This document shows, piece after piece, positions 17,296 through 25,998 of a stretch of DNA of 64,000 nucleotides (the stretch's first letter is position 1; each line of letters opens with the position of its first letter). The translations under genes and the position numbers were made by a program. Source of the DNA: Chryseobacterium arachidis (lineage in GTDB: Bacteria > Bacteroidota > Bacteroidia > Flavobacteriales > Weeksellaceae); NCBI RefSeq assembly GCF_900129245.1, contig NZ_FQUT01000001.1, positions 372,001 through 436,000 on the forward strand, read 5' to 3'. The notes under the pieces are model-generated. The model was not told the DNA's origin, made no database searches, and saw only the letters and a list, made by a program, of their open reading frames with translations.

Positions 17296-18630
17296 TTATT
17301 TCCCGAAAAATGTCTGATACAAAAGATAAAGATTCAAAACGATGATAATGAATGAAATAATCCAGACACAGATTTTTAGAAAAGGCTTATTTACAAATTC
17401 GCCCATCTTGGCTTTGTCGCTCGTAAACATCACCAGCGGAACTACGGCAAAACTGAGCTGCATGGATAAAATTACCTGGCTTAAAACCAACAATTCGGTT
17501 GTACCTTCTTCACCATAGAGAATAGCAACAATTAAGGCCGGAATTACGGCAATTAATCTTGTAATTAAACGTCTTAACCAAGGTTTCAGCCTGATATTTA
17601 AAAATCCTTCCATCACGATTTGTCCGGCCAGAGTTCCCGTAAGAGTCGAGTTTTGTCCGGAAGCCAGTAAAGCAATCGCAAAAGCAATACTTGCCATTGA
17701 AGCCCCCAAAATAGGAGTTAGCATTTTATAGGCATCATGAATATCTGCAACGTGTTTGTTTCCTGTAACGTGAAAAGTTGCAGCCGCTAAAATTAAGATG
17801 GCAGCATTGATAAAAAACGCCAACATCAAGGAGACCGTGCTATCTAAAGTTGCAAATTTTATCGCTTCTTTTTTTCCTTCTTTTGTACGTTCGTAATCTC
17901 TGGTCTGAACGATGCTGCTGTGTAGGTATAAATTGTGAGGCATCACGGTGGCCCCCAAAATACCAATTGCAATATAAAGCATCGCCGGATTCTGAATAAT
18001 CTCCTTCTGAGGAACCAATCCGCCTAAAAGCTCATTCATGGCAGGTTGGGAAATCACAAGTTCATACACAAAACAGGCAAGAATAATAAAAATTAATCCG
18101 CCGACGATACTCTCGATCCATCGGAAGCCTTTGGACTGGAGCAAGAGAATAAATAAAACATCAATGGTAGTAATCACAATTCCCCATGTAAGCGGAATCT
18201 GGAAAAGTAAGTTCAATGCGATGGCAGAACCAATAACTTCTGCGAGATCGCAAGCGGCAATGGCTATTTCACAGAATACCCAAAGTATAAAATTTGTTGT
18301 AGGGCTAAAATGATCCCTGCAAGCCTGTGCTAGATCTCTTTCTGCCACGACACCTAATTTCACAGACAAATGCTGCAAAACCATTGCAAAAATATTTGAA
18401 ATTAAAATCACAGAAAGCAGAGTATACCCGAATTGTGCGCCCCCGGCAATATCCGTTGCCCAGTTTCCAGGATCCATATATCCGACTGCAACCATTAGCC
18501 CCGGCCCTGCAAATGCCAGGTATTTTTTCAAAAAACTTGCATTTTTAGGCACTTTTACCGAAGAATAAACTTCTGATAAAGAGTGGGATGTTTTATCTTT
18601 ACGCCACGCGTTTTTTAAATTGAAATTCAT
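17296..18630 (-). CDS. mntH: NRAMP family divalent metal:proton symporter
   Basis: The 444-residue inner-membrane protein imports Mn2+ (and often Fe2+) with protons. TM1 carries the metal-binding GYMDPGNWATD and TM6 the matching MPHNLYLHSS; both are complete. About eleven hydrophobic spans are present, in line with the family. The gene is alone. Its start follows a strong promoter whose start site is covered by an inverted repeat, which points to metal-dependent repression, most likely by a DtxR/MntR-type protein encoded elsewhere. Confidence 0.95.
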   Translation of the reverse strand: MNFNLKNAWRKDKTSHSLSEVYSSVKVPKNASFLKKYLAFAGPGLMVAVGYMDPGNWATDIAGGAQFGYTLLSVILISNIFAMVLQHLSVKLGVVAERDLAQACRDHFSPTTNFILWVFCEIAIAACDLAEVIGSAIALNLLFQIPLTWGIVITTIDVLFILLLQSKGFRWIESIVGGLIFIILACFVYELVISQPAMNELLGGLVPQKEIIQNPAMLYIAIGILGATVMPHNLYLHSSIVQTRDYERTKEGKKEAIKFATLDSTVSLMLAFFINAAILILAAATFHVTGNKHVADIHDAYKMLTPILGASMASIAFAIALLASGQNSTLTGTLAGQIVMEGFLNIRLKPWLRRLITRLIAVIPALIVAILYGEEGTTELLVLSQVILSMQLSFAVVPLVMFTSDKAKMGEFVNKPFLKICVWIISFIIIVLNLYLLYQTFFGK

Positions 18631-18633
18631 AAA

Positions 18634-18680
18634 TGTTAGAAATGACTAACAAATGTAATTAAATAAATAAAAACTACAAA
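18634..18680 (-). promoter_or_regulatory. mntH promoter with overlapping operator-like inverted repeat
   Basis: On the minus strand TTTG (18680-18677), exactly 19 bases, then TACATTTG (18657-18650) form a consensus promoter. The inverted repeat TGTTAG-N6-CTAACA (18634-18651) starts at the end of the -7 box and covers the expected start site, ending three bases before the ATG. Confidence 0.75.
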
Positions 18681-18691
18681 ATGCCCAATAG

Positions 18692-18720
18692 AAAATCCCG
18701 AAAATAACTTTCGGGATTTC
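18692..18720 (-). terminator. Intrinsic terminator of the DUF937-OmpA gene
   Basis: A perfect 11-bp stem (AAATCCCGAAA/TTTCGGGATTT) with an ATAAC loop lies just past the stop. On the minus strand it is followed by TTTTC. Confidence 0.75.
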
Positions 18721-18740
18721 TAACTTTATTGAGTAACAGA

Positions 18741-20039
18741 TTATTTAGTAAATCTTACAGCCATTTTTCTGTCTACCGCTCTTTCTGCATCGGATGCTTT
18801 TGCATCAACAGTTGCAAATTGGCTTCCGTATCCGTCTGCTCCCGCAACCTGAGCACCTACGCCTTGCTTATCCAGCCAAGATTTGATGAAAGTTGCTCTG
18901 TCTGCAGATAATTTTAGGTTTTTAGCTTCATCTCCTGTTTTATCGGTATATCCGCCGATTTTTACTTTGGCTTCAGGATAAGCTTTCAGGATAGCTACAA
19001 GGTTTTGTAATTGTCCTTCAGAGCCTGCTTCTAGTTGATTGGCACTGCCGATTTTAAAATTAACGTGGTCAAAATTGTACCAGGTCGTTTTCAATGCTGC
19101 GTCGTCTTTTGCATTTTTATATCCGTCAGATTTCAGGAAGGCAATCATTTGGTCTTCCATTCCACCTTTGTAGCCTTTTAAAGCTGTACCGTTTAAATCA
19201 ATATCTTCGTCTACTTTTGTTGTTACAGCAGAGCCTGTAGTATCTGCTGGCGAAACTGAAGCAGTGTCGGTGACAACATTTCCTGAATCATTTACAGTAG
19301 TGGTCGTCGTTGTTTCTTTTTTCTCGCATTGTTTCCAAAGAAAATACCCGGCAGCAATCAATAATAAAAGTGGAAGAAGCCATTTCCAGATCGAGCCTCC
19401 GCCGTCATTCGTATTTCTGTCGGGAAAAGTTCCGTTAGGCGCTGTACTTCTTGTTACTTCAATTTTTGGCTCTTCCTGAGCCGGAATATTGATGGCATCT
19501 TTATCATTGTCGAATTTATATCTTGCATCCCAGTCACCCATATTTAATGAAGCAAAAGACAAACCAGCAGGCAATAATGAAGAAACGATTCCTTTTTGAT
19601 CATTCAGTAAACTTGAAATTCCCTGTTTGTCCAAATTATTATCGACAGCATATTTCCCGATAGAGCCAATCGTTGCTCCGGTTACGAGATTCAAAAGAGA
19701 ACCTGATGAATTATTACTGATCCCTGCATATGTAGCAATGGAATTTACCAATCCACTTACTTTATCCCCGAAAATAGAGGACAGTAAGGTTGAAATCCAT
19801 GAGTTGTTGGCTAAATCTCCGGTTAAATTTCCTGAAATCCCACTCGATGGTGCATTGGTAATAGCATCTAAAACATGAGGATTTTCGGAATTGTTTGCCA
19901 GTCCTCCCAATACAGCGGGTATCAGCCCTCCGATAGCTTTTGAAATACCAGACTCACTCTCCCCGAACTGTGATGCAGTCTGAGATACTAACGCAGGACC
20001 CAATTGCCCCTTAATTAAATCAATGATGTTTAAAGACAT
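18741..20039 (-). CDS. DUF937 and OmpA-like domain protein
   Basis: A 432-residue protein. Residues 1-170 are a DUF937 (YidB-like) helical domain with the glycine-rich ISKAIGGLIPAVLGGLANN and FGDKVSGLVN repeats. One membrane span follows at about 222-240 (WKWLLPLLLLIAAGYFLW). A Thr-rich linker leads to a C-terminal OmpA domain, which binds peptidoglycan; the TLAVILKAYPEAKV-like core reads QNLVAILKAYPEAKVKIGGY with the conserved LSADRA helix and final Arg. It probably links the inner membrane to the cell wall. It has its own terminator. Confidence 0.85.
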   Translation of the reverse strand: MSLNIIDLIKGQLGPALVSQTASQFGESESGISKAIGGLIPAVLGGLANNSENPHVLDAITNAPSSGISGNLTGDLANNSWISTLLSSIFGDKVSGLVNSIATYAGISNNSSGSLLNLVTGATIGSIGKYAVDNNLDKQGISSLLNDQKGIVSSLLPAGLSFASLNMGDWDARYKFDNDKDAINIPAQEEPKIEVTRSTAPNGTFPDRNTNDGGGSIWKWLLPLLLLIAAGYFLWKQCEKKETTTTTTVNDSGNVVTDTASVSPADTTGSAVTTKVDEDIDLNGTALKGYKGGMEDQMIAFLKSDGYKNAKDDAALKTTWYNFDHVNFKIGSANQLEAGSEGQLQNLVAILKAYPEAKVKIGGYTDKTGDEAKNLKLSADRATFIKSWLDKQGVGAQVAGADGYGSQFATVDAKASDAERAVDRKMAVRFTK

Positions 20040-20108
20040 AATAAATTATTTTGAGATTAATGTGTTATAAATTTAATCAAAAATCTATCCAAATCCCTAA
20101 TTCAAAAA

Positions 20109-20143
20109 AAATCTGCAAAATTTTATTGAAATTTTGCAGATTT
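20109..20143 (-). terminator. Intrinsic terminator of proS
   Basis: A perfect 15-bp stem with a TATTG loop (20109-20123, 20129-20143); a run of A on the plus strand supplies the T tail on the minus strand. Confidence 0.8.
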
Positions 20144-20166
20144 AATAATTTATTGTGAGTTATCTG

Positions 20167-21642
20167 TTAATAAGCTTTTGCAAATAAAACACGTCTCTTA
20201 GATGGTTTTCCGGAAATTAAAGAAACACCTTCTTCAATATCATCATCTAAAGGAATACATCTGATGGTAGCCTTAGTTTCATCCTTAATTTGCTCTTCTT
20301 CTTCAGCAGTTCCGTCCCAATGTGCATAGATGAAGCCACCTTTTTCTTCCAAAACTTGTTTGAATTCTTCATACGTATCTACTTTTGTGATATTATTTTT
20401 TCTGAATTCAAAAGCCTTCGTGTAAATATCTTTCTGAATGGTTTTCAATAAGTCTTCAATGTAAGAATCCAGCCCTTCGATAGAACGAACTTCTTTCGTA
20501 AGATTATCTCTTCTTGCGATTTCTACCGAATTATTCTCCAGATCTCTTGGCCCCATTGCAATTCGTACAGGAACACCTTTCAACTCGTATTCTGCGAATT
20601 TCCAACCCGGTTTGTTTTGAGTATCGTTGTCGAATTTTACAGAAATTCCTTTTGCTCTCAATTTAGCCTGAATATCCAAAGCTACCTCGCTGATCTGTGC
20701 CAATTGTTCTTCTCCTTTGAAAATAGGAACAATCACCACCTGAATTGGAGCCAAAGTCGGAGGCAATACCAATCCGAAATCATCAGAGTGAGTCATAATT
20801 AAAGCGCCCATCAAACGGGTTGAAGTTCCCCAAGATGTTGCCCATGCATGCTCTATTTTTCCTTCTTTGTTAGTGAATTTTACATCAAATGCCTTGGCAA
20901 AATTCTGTCCTAAAAAGTGAGATGTTCCGGCTTGCAGCGCTTTTCCGTCCTGCATTAATGCTTCAATACAATACGTTTCGTCGGCTCCTGCAAATCTTTC
21001 AGAAGGTGTTTTTAACCCTTGAATTACGGGCATTGCCATAAAGTTTTCTGCAAAATCAGCATATACTTTATTCATTTTTTCAGCCTCTTCCACCGCTTCA
21101 TCTTTTGTTGCGTGAGCCGTATGCCCTTCCTGCCATAAAAATTCTGCTGTTCTTAAGAAAAGACGTGTTCTCATTTCCCAACGCACAACGTTTGCCCATT
21201 GGTTAATTAATATAGGTAAATCTCGGTAAGATTGAATCCAGTTTTTATAAGTATTCCAGATGATAGCTTCTGAAGTCGGACGAACGATTAATTCTTCCTC
21301 TAATTTAGCATCAGGATCCACAATCAGTTTTGACGGATTATCCGGATCTGTTTTTAATCTGTAGTGGGTAACTACCGCACATTCTTTAGCAAAACCCTCT
21401 GCATTTTTTTCCTCAGCTTCGAATAAACTCTTGGGCACAAAAAGCGGAAAATAAGCATTAACGTGACCTGTTTCTTTGAATTTTTTATCCATTTCGTCAC
21501 GCATTTTCTCCCAGATCGCATAGCCGTATGGTTTAATCACCATGCATCCTCTTACTCCTGAGTTTTCAGCTAAGTCGGCTTTTACCACCAACTCATTATA
21601 CCATTTGCTGTAATCTTCTCTTCTTGAGGTTAATTTTGCCAT
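20167..21642 (-). CDS. proS: Prolyl-tRNA synthetase (ProS type 3)
   Basis: The 491-residue class II enzyme charges tRNA-Pro. Motif 2 region [27 protein letters not shown] and [15 protein letters not shown] are of the archaeal/eukaryotic-like short form, which lacks the bacterial editing insertion. The anticodon-binding domain (about 290-400) and the C-terminal domain ending in the conserved Tyr (FAKAY) are intact. It is divergent from the Gly/Trp-rich lipoprotein gene. Between them lies a stretch with repeated GGTAC words and a possible TATATTTG box on the minus strand (21760-21753). Confidence 0.97.
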   Translation of the reverse strand: MAKLTSRREDYSKWYNELVVKADLAENSGVRGCMVIKPYGYAIWEKMRDEMDKKFKETGHVNAYFPLFVPKSLFEAEEKNAEGFAKECAVVTHYRLKTDPDNPSKLIVDPDAKLEEELIVRPTSEAIIWNTYKNWIQSYRDLPILINQWANVVRWEMRTRLFLRTAEFLWQEGHTAHATKDEAVEEAEKMNKVYADFAENFMAMPVIQGLKTPSERFAGADETYCIEALMQDGKALQAGTSHFLGQNFAKAFDVKFTNKEGKIEHAWATSWGTSTRLMGALIMTHSDDFGLVLPPTLAPIQVVIVPIFKGEEQLAQISEVALDIQAKLRAKGISVKFDNDTQNKPGWKFAEYELKGVPVRIAMGPRDLENNSVEIARRDNLTKEVRSIEGLDSYIEDLLKTIQKDIYTKAFEFRKNNITKVDTYEEFKQVLEEKGGFIYAHWDGTAEEEEQIKDETKATIRCIPLDDDIEEGVSLISGKPSKRRVLFAKAY

Positions 21643-21787
21643 TATTTTTTTTAATTTTTTTAACTTTTTGCTATTATTGTTATCTAAAAATAAAAATCTA
21701 TTTTTGATAGATTTTTGTACCTGTGTTTTTGGTACATTTTTGGTACAGATTGCAAATATAATTTAAATTAAAAATTTTTACGTTATC

Positions 21788-22900
21788 ATGAAAAAAAATA
21801 TACATAAAAATTTGCTCGGTATACTAAAATCCAAAGGGATTCTGGCAATATCAGGCGGATTATTACTTGTGTCTTGCGGTGCTCAGATGGGTGGCTACAG
21901 CGAGACAGATGGCGTTTATTACGACCCGAATAAAGATACACTTCCTGAAGGGGTAATTATTAATGACAGAGGAAACAGAGTAGGAGAAGATTACAATTAT
22001 TATCAGGATGACAACAGCGTTGTTCAAAACGCAGAAATGAATTCTAGAGAAGGAAGATACGACTCTTGGAATGACTACGCATGGAACACAAATTCTACAG
22101 CAACCGATTCTGATTGGGGAAATTATGCAGGAAGCCAAACCAACTATTACGATAACTCTTGGGGATGGGGTTCTCCTTGGGGCTGGGGTGGATGGTATGG
22201 CGGCTACAACCCATATTGGGGTTGGGGTGGCTACGGCGGTTACGGCTGGGGCCTTGGACTTTCATGGGGTGGCTCATGGGGTTGGGGCGGCGGCTGGAAT
22301 ATAGGCTGGGGCTACTCTCCTTGGGGTTGGGGTGGTTATAATCCATACTGGGGCGGCTATTATGGCTACGGATCTCCTTATTGGGGCTGGGGCTATGGTG
22401 GTGGCTACTGGGGAGGTAGCTATTACAGACCTATGTACAGAAGAAGTGGGGCAGACGGAAGAGGATTTAATACTTACAACGGAGGATTTGCTAACAGATA
22501 TGGTATTACCAGCGGGAATGGTTTCAGAGGAAGCAATACCAATTCAGGAGGTTTCAGACAAGGAAATAACGGCGGATTTAGAAATAATGGAAATGCAGGA
22601 GGATTCAGAGGTAATACAAACGGAGGATTCAGAAATCAGAATGGGGTAAGACCTCAAGGAGGCTTCCGTAATCAGCAACCTCAGGGAAGACCGAACTATA
22701 ACTACAACCAACAGTCTCAGCCAAGAAGAAATGACGGTGGTTTCAGAAATGACAACAACAGCGGAGGTTTCAGAAATAATGGAGGCTTCAACAACTCCAG
22801 CAGTGGTGGCGGATTCAGATCCGGCGGCGGTGGCTTCGGTGGAGGCGGCGGCGGTATGAGATCCGGCGGTGGAGGCGGTGGCTTCCGTGGTGGTAGATAA
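21788..22900 (+). CDS. Low-complexity Gly/Trp/Tyr-rich lipoprotein
   Basis: A 370-residue exported protein with a lipoprotein signal (lipobox LLVSC). After an acidic segment (about 40-110) come two unusual parts. Residues about 120-215 are almost only Gly, Trp, Tyr, Pro and Ser (WGWGSPWGWGGWYGGYNPYW). Residues 220-370 contain about ten GGFR/NGGFRN units and end in a poly-Gly/Arg tail. It is probably a surface or periplasmic structural protein. No enzyme domain is visible; position next to proS can mislead annotation. Its downstream neighbour, 29 bases away, is an outer-membrane transport protein. Confidence 0.8.
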   Translation: MKKNIHKNLLGILKSKGILAISGGLLLVSCGAQMGGYSETDGVYYDPNKDTLPEGVIINDRGNRVGEDYNYYQDDNSVVQNAEMNSREGRYDSWNDYAWNTNSTATDSDWGNYAGSQTNYYDNSWGWGSPWGWGGWYGGYNPYWGWGGYGGYGWGLGLSWGGSWGWGGGWNIGWGYSPWGWGGYNPYWGGYYGYGSPYWGWGYGGGYWGGSYYRPMYRRSGADGRGFNTYNGGFANRYGITSGNGFRGSNTNSGGFRQGNNGGFRNNGNAGGFRGNTNGGFRNQNGVRPQGGFRNQQPQGRPNYNYNQQSQPRRNDGGFRNDNNSGGFRNNGGFNNSSSGGGFRSGGGGFGGGGGGMRSGGGGGGFRGGR

Positions 22901-22929
22901 TTTCAAATTAATAACTATTCAAAAAAATA

Positions 22930-24336
22930 ATGTTAAAAAAATCTTTAGCTATAATGAGTATTTCTGCAGCATTTTTTGCGCAGGCTCAGGATATTTCTGT
23001 GATAAGAAATACTGTAGATGTCTACTCAGGTTCTCCGAATGTGGGCTCTGCTAAGTTTAATGCAATGGCTGGTTCTAATGGTGCATTGGGCGGTGATGCC
23101 AACTCTTTGCTTACGAACCCTGCAGGGTTAGGAGTGGCAATCTCAGGGGAAGTTTCGGGAACATTATCCATTACAAGCAATAAAAATACGTCATCTTATG
23201 CAGGTTCATCTTTCGGATATACTGTTAATAAGGGTGATTTAGGAAATGTGGGAGCGGTAATGACGTTTCAGCTGATGAGCGAAAGTGCATGGAAATTTAT
23301 TAACATCGGGGTAAACTACTCTAATCAGAATATTGATAATTATATTGAGACTCCGGGAAACAGTAATTTAGTATACGATTTTCCGGATGGGGGAAGTTCA
23401 TCTTTCGGAAGACATGCTTACGACAGATATGGTTATGTATCAAAAACAAGTATTGGTGTCGGAGCCAATCATAATAATAATTTATATATAGGTGCAGGGT
23501 TAAATTTCTTTAATTCTTCAATTGATCAGTCGGATACTGCTATATTCAATTCAACAGATAACGGAAGTTCAGAATTTTTCAGCAAGCAGAATACGCCTTT
23601 TTATGAAAAAGGAAATGGTTTCTCTGCTTCATTAGGTGTTATCGGAAAATTAAGCCCGAACTTCAGAATCGGAGCAGCATTGGAAACACCTACTTTCTGG
23701 AATATCGACAGAAGCTACAATTTCTATAATGATCCTATTTATGGTGATGATTATGCTGTAGAAAACAGAAAGTTCACCTCGCCGCTTAAAGCGACTGTAA
23801 GTGCGGCATTTATTGCCAGTAAAGCATTCTCTTTGAATGTAGACTATAGCCTTGGATTAACTAAGCCAAGATATAAAGTATACGGACCGGCTGAAACTGA
23901 ACTTAATGATTTCTTTAAAGAAGATTACAAAAACTTATCTGAATTGAAAATTGGAGCAGAATACAGATTGAAACAGTTTAGACTGAGAGGTGGATATGCT
24001 TACACATCAAGCCCTTTCGATGCTCTAACCCAAAGAACATATACAAATGCGGGAGATATTGTGGATCAATCATACAGCAACTGGACTTTAAATGATAGAA
24101 ATGCTTTATCATTCGGTGTGGGGTATGATTTTAGATCGTTCTACATTGATGCTTCTTATCAGAATATCAGTTCAAAATTCAGCAATCCGATGTTAAAAGG
24201 AATTGCCGATCAAACAAATAATATAGAAGCCGGATACTATTCACCAAGCCGTTTGATTTCGAGTGATGCTTCGGTGGTATCAGATGTGAAAAATATCAGA
24301 AACAATTTCTTCCTTACGTTGGGCTGGAAGTTCTAA
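22930..24336 (+). CDS. OmpP1/FadL-family outer membrane transport protein
   Basis: A 468-residue outer-membrane beta-barrel. A signal peptide (MLKKSLAIMSISAAFFAQAQ) precedes the plug-like N-terminal segment GSAKFNAMAGSNGALGGDAN and SLLTNPAGLG, the family signature of OmpP1/FadL/TodX proteins. The rest alternates aromatic and glycine residues as barrel strands and ends in an aromatic residue (LTLGWKF), as needed for BAM insertion. It likely passes hydrophobic compounds such as fatty acids. It is probably co-transcribed with the lipoprotein upstream. A hairpin terminator follows. Confidence 0.88.
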   Translation: MLKKSLAIMSISAAFFAQAQDISVIRNTVDVYSGSPNVGSAKFNAMAGSNGALGGDANSLLTNPAGLGVAISGEVSGTLSITSNKNTSSYAGSSFGYTVNKGDLGNVGAVMTFQLMSESAWKFINIGVNYSNQNIDNYIETPGNSNLVYDFPDGGSSSFGRHAYDRYGYVSKTSIGVGANHNNNLYIGAGLNFFNSSIDQSDTAIFNSTDNGSSEFFSKQNTPFYEKGNGFSASLGVIGKLSPNFRIGAALETPTFWNIDRSYNFYNDPIYGDDYAVENRKFTSPLKATVSAAFIASKAFSLNVDYSLGLTKPRYKVYGPAETELNDFFKEDYKNLSELKIGAEYRLKQFRLRGGYAYTSSPFDALTQRTYTNAGDIVDQSYSNWTLNDRNALSFGVGYDFRSFYIDASYQNISSKFSNPMLKGIADQTNNIEAGYYSPSRLISSDASVVSDVKNIRNNFFLTLGWKF

Positions 24337-24367
24337 TTCCCCAAATACGTAATGAGTGATTAAATGG

Positions 24368-24403
24368 AAGCTCCGAACTGTTAGTCCGGAGCTTTTATTT
24401 TTT
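24368..24403 (+). terminator. Intrinsic terminator after OmpP1/FadL gene
   Basis: An 8-bp stem (AAGCTCCG/CGGAGCTT) with an 11-base loop and a T-rich tail. Confidence 0.7.
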
Positions 24404-24422
24404 TAATGAATCAATTATTAAA

Positions 24423-25151
24423 TTAATGATGATGTCCCACATGAGAATGACTGTGGAAAAGATGCATAATTAAGGCTAAGGAAACTCCTAAAATGACCAA
24501 GCCTATTTTTACCCAGTCGATATTGTGATTCTTGTTGCTTTCGAAGATAATTACAGAAGAAATATGAAGGAAAATTCCTCCTACAACGGCTAAGAAATAA
24601 GGCTGTAAATCCGGATTGAAATAATTGCCCAACAACATTCCCATCGGAGAAGCCAATGCAAATAAAGCAACAATTAATAAAGATGGATAAGAACTGCCCT
24701 TTGAGCCTTCTTTCCTGTTGAACAAAAATGCTCCCAGAATAAAAGAAATCGGAAGATTGTGGAATACAATTCCTAATAAATATGGCGAAAATTCATGTTC
24801 TTCATTGGCCAAAGGAATTCCTTCAATAAAAGCATGAATGAAAAGTCCCAACATTAAAGCAACAGGAAGAATATTATGTTCATTATGATGATGAAAATGC
24901 CCGTGCTCAAATCCTTTGGTCAAAGCTTCCAGGATCATCTGAAGTAAAACCCCTCCTATGACGAAAATCCCCAAACTGCTTCCAACTTCGGCATTGTAAA
25001 CCTCAGGAAATACTTCATTCAGACAGATGGTAATCAGAAATCCGGCACTCAGAATCAATAAATTTTTCGCCAGTTTTTCTTTTTTACCGAAATGTTTTCC
25101 CAGAAATACTCCGGCAACGACACTCAGGATCAGCAAAAGTACTGTAATCAT
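24423..25151 (-). CDS. ZIP family metal transporter
   Basis: A 242-residue inner-membrane transporter, likely for Zn2+ or related ions. TM4 and TM5 carry the metal-binding HAFIEGIPLA and HNLPISFILGA motifs. A His-rich loop (HGHFHHHNEHN, about residues 82-92) and a His-rich C terminus (HSHSHVGHHH) are typical ion sensors or buffers. The ATG overlaps the stop of the methyltransferase gene by one base (TAATG), so the two are translationally coupled, though a functional link is not obvious. Confidence 0.93.
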   Translation of the reverse strand: MITVLLLILSVVAGVFLGKHFGKKEKLAKNLLILSAGFLITICLNEVFPEVYNAEVGSSLGIFVIGGVLLQMILEALTKGFEHGHFHHHNEHNILPVALMLGLFIHAFIEGIPLANEEHEFSPYLLGIVFHNLPISFILGAFLFNRKEGSKGSSYPSLLIVALFALASPMGMLLGNYFNPDLQPYFLAVVGGIFLHISSVIIFESNKNHNIDWVKIGLVILGVSLALIMHLFHSHSHVGHHH

Positions 25152-25876
25152 TATTTTTTCTTAAATAAATTAATGCAACGAACGGCAGTTTCTTTATCAA
25201 ATTCATTCAGCTGATAATCACCCCAGATTTTCACTCTTTCAAAGCCACAATCTGTTGCATAAGAATTAATAGCCTCCAACGTATGAAGCTTTACTTTTTC
25301 AAAGAAATGGTATGGCTTTCCGTCCGCTTCGAATCTGATATCTTTTACGATATGTCTGCCCTCAATTTTTTTACAGATTTTAAACTCAATATCACCTCTT
25401 TTCACAATAGATTCAGGAACAATATTTTTCCTTACATATTCTTCATTAAGATAATCCAGAACAAAAAAACCTCCGGGTTTCAATACATTGTAAACAGACT
25501 GAAACACCTTTTTGTCATCATTTTCATTATCGAAATATCCGAAGCTGGTAAACAGATTAAAAACCGCATCCATAGGATCGGCATCAATCGGGTTTCTCAT
25601 ATCATGAACATCGAATAACAGGGTCTGATTTTCAAATTGTTTATCGAACTCTATACTTTGTCTAGAAAGATCCAATCCCAAAACATCATATCCCAATTTA
25701 TTGAGAAAAACCGAATGTCTTCCTTTTCCGCAAGCCAGATCGATAATTCTAGAGTTTTTCGGAAGCTGTAAATCTTCTGTTAGTTTTGTTATGAAGTTTT
25801 CTGCTTCAGTATAGTCTCTGTTGTTATAAAGTAAATGATAATAAGGGGTATCAAACCAAGATTCAAACCATTCCAT
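25151..25876 (-). CDS. Class I SAM-dependent methyltransferase
   Basis: A 241-residue methyltransferase. Motif I is IIDLACGKGRHSVFL (near residue 50), the acidic residue binding the ribose is in VLGLDLSRQSIE, and motif IV region is DAVFNLFTSFGYF. The substrate is unknown; the family includes ubiquinone/tRNA and small-molecule enzymes. The start at MEWFESWF was preferred over one 15 codons upstream because a -7 box lies between them. The message would then begin at or next to the ATG. Confidence 0.88.
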   Translation of the reverse strand: MEWFESWFDTPYYHLLYNNRDYTEAENFITKLTEDLQLPKNSRIIDLACGKGRHSVFLNKLGYDVLGLDLSRQSIEFDKQFENQTLLFDVHDMRNPIDADPMDAVFNLFTSFGYFDNENDDKKVFQSVYNVLKPGGFFVLDYLNEEYVRKNIVPESIVKRGDIEFKICKKIEGRHIVKDIRFEADGKPYHFFEKVKLHTLEAINSYATDCGFERVKIWGDYQLNEFDKETAVRCINLFKKK

Positions 25877-25880
25877 GATG

Positions 25881-25888
25881 CAAAAATA
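25881..25888 (-). promoter_or_regulatory. -7 element of the methyltransferase-ZIP operon
   Basis: TATTTTTG on the minus strand ends five bases before the ATG, predicting a leaderless or nearly leaderless mRNA. No -33 match at standard spacing. Confidence 0.55.
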
Positions 25889-25986
25889 GTGTTTTTTGAC
25901 CGAGAGTTGATGCTTGTACACCGATGGTTTTTATCAGTTGCTGCGATTTCTGTCAACTATAAGCTGATAACCAACAACTAAAATTG

Positions 25987-25994
25987 TATTTTTG
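25987..25994 (+). promoter_or_regulatory. -7 element of the THUMP methyltransferase gene
   Basis: TATTTTTG ends four bases before the ATG at 25999 and lies downstream of a possible in-frame TTG at 25984, which rules that TTG out if the box is used. Confidence 0.6.
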
Positions 25995-25998
25995 CACC

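Noticed and set aside
21788..22900. Gly-rich lipoprotein labelled as prolyl-tRNA synthetase-related
   Set aside because: It shares no synthetase motif; only its position next to proS suggests that name.
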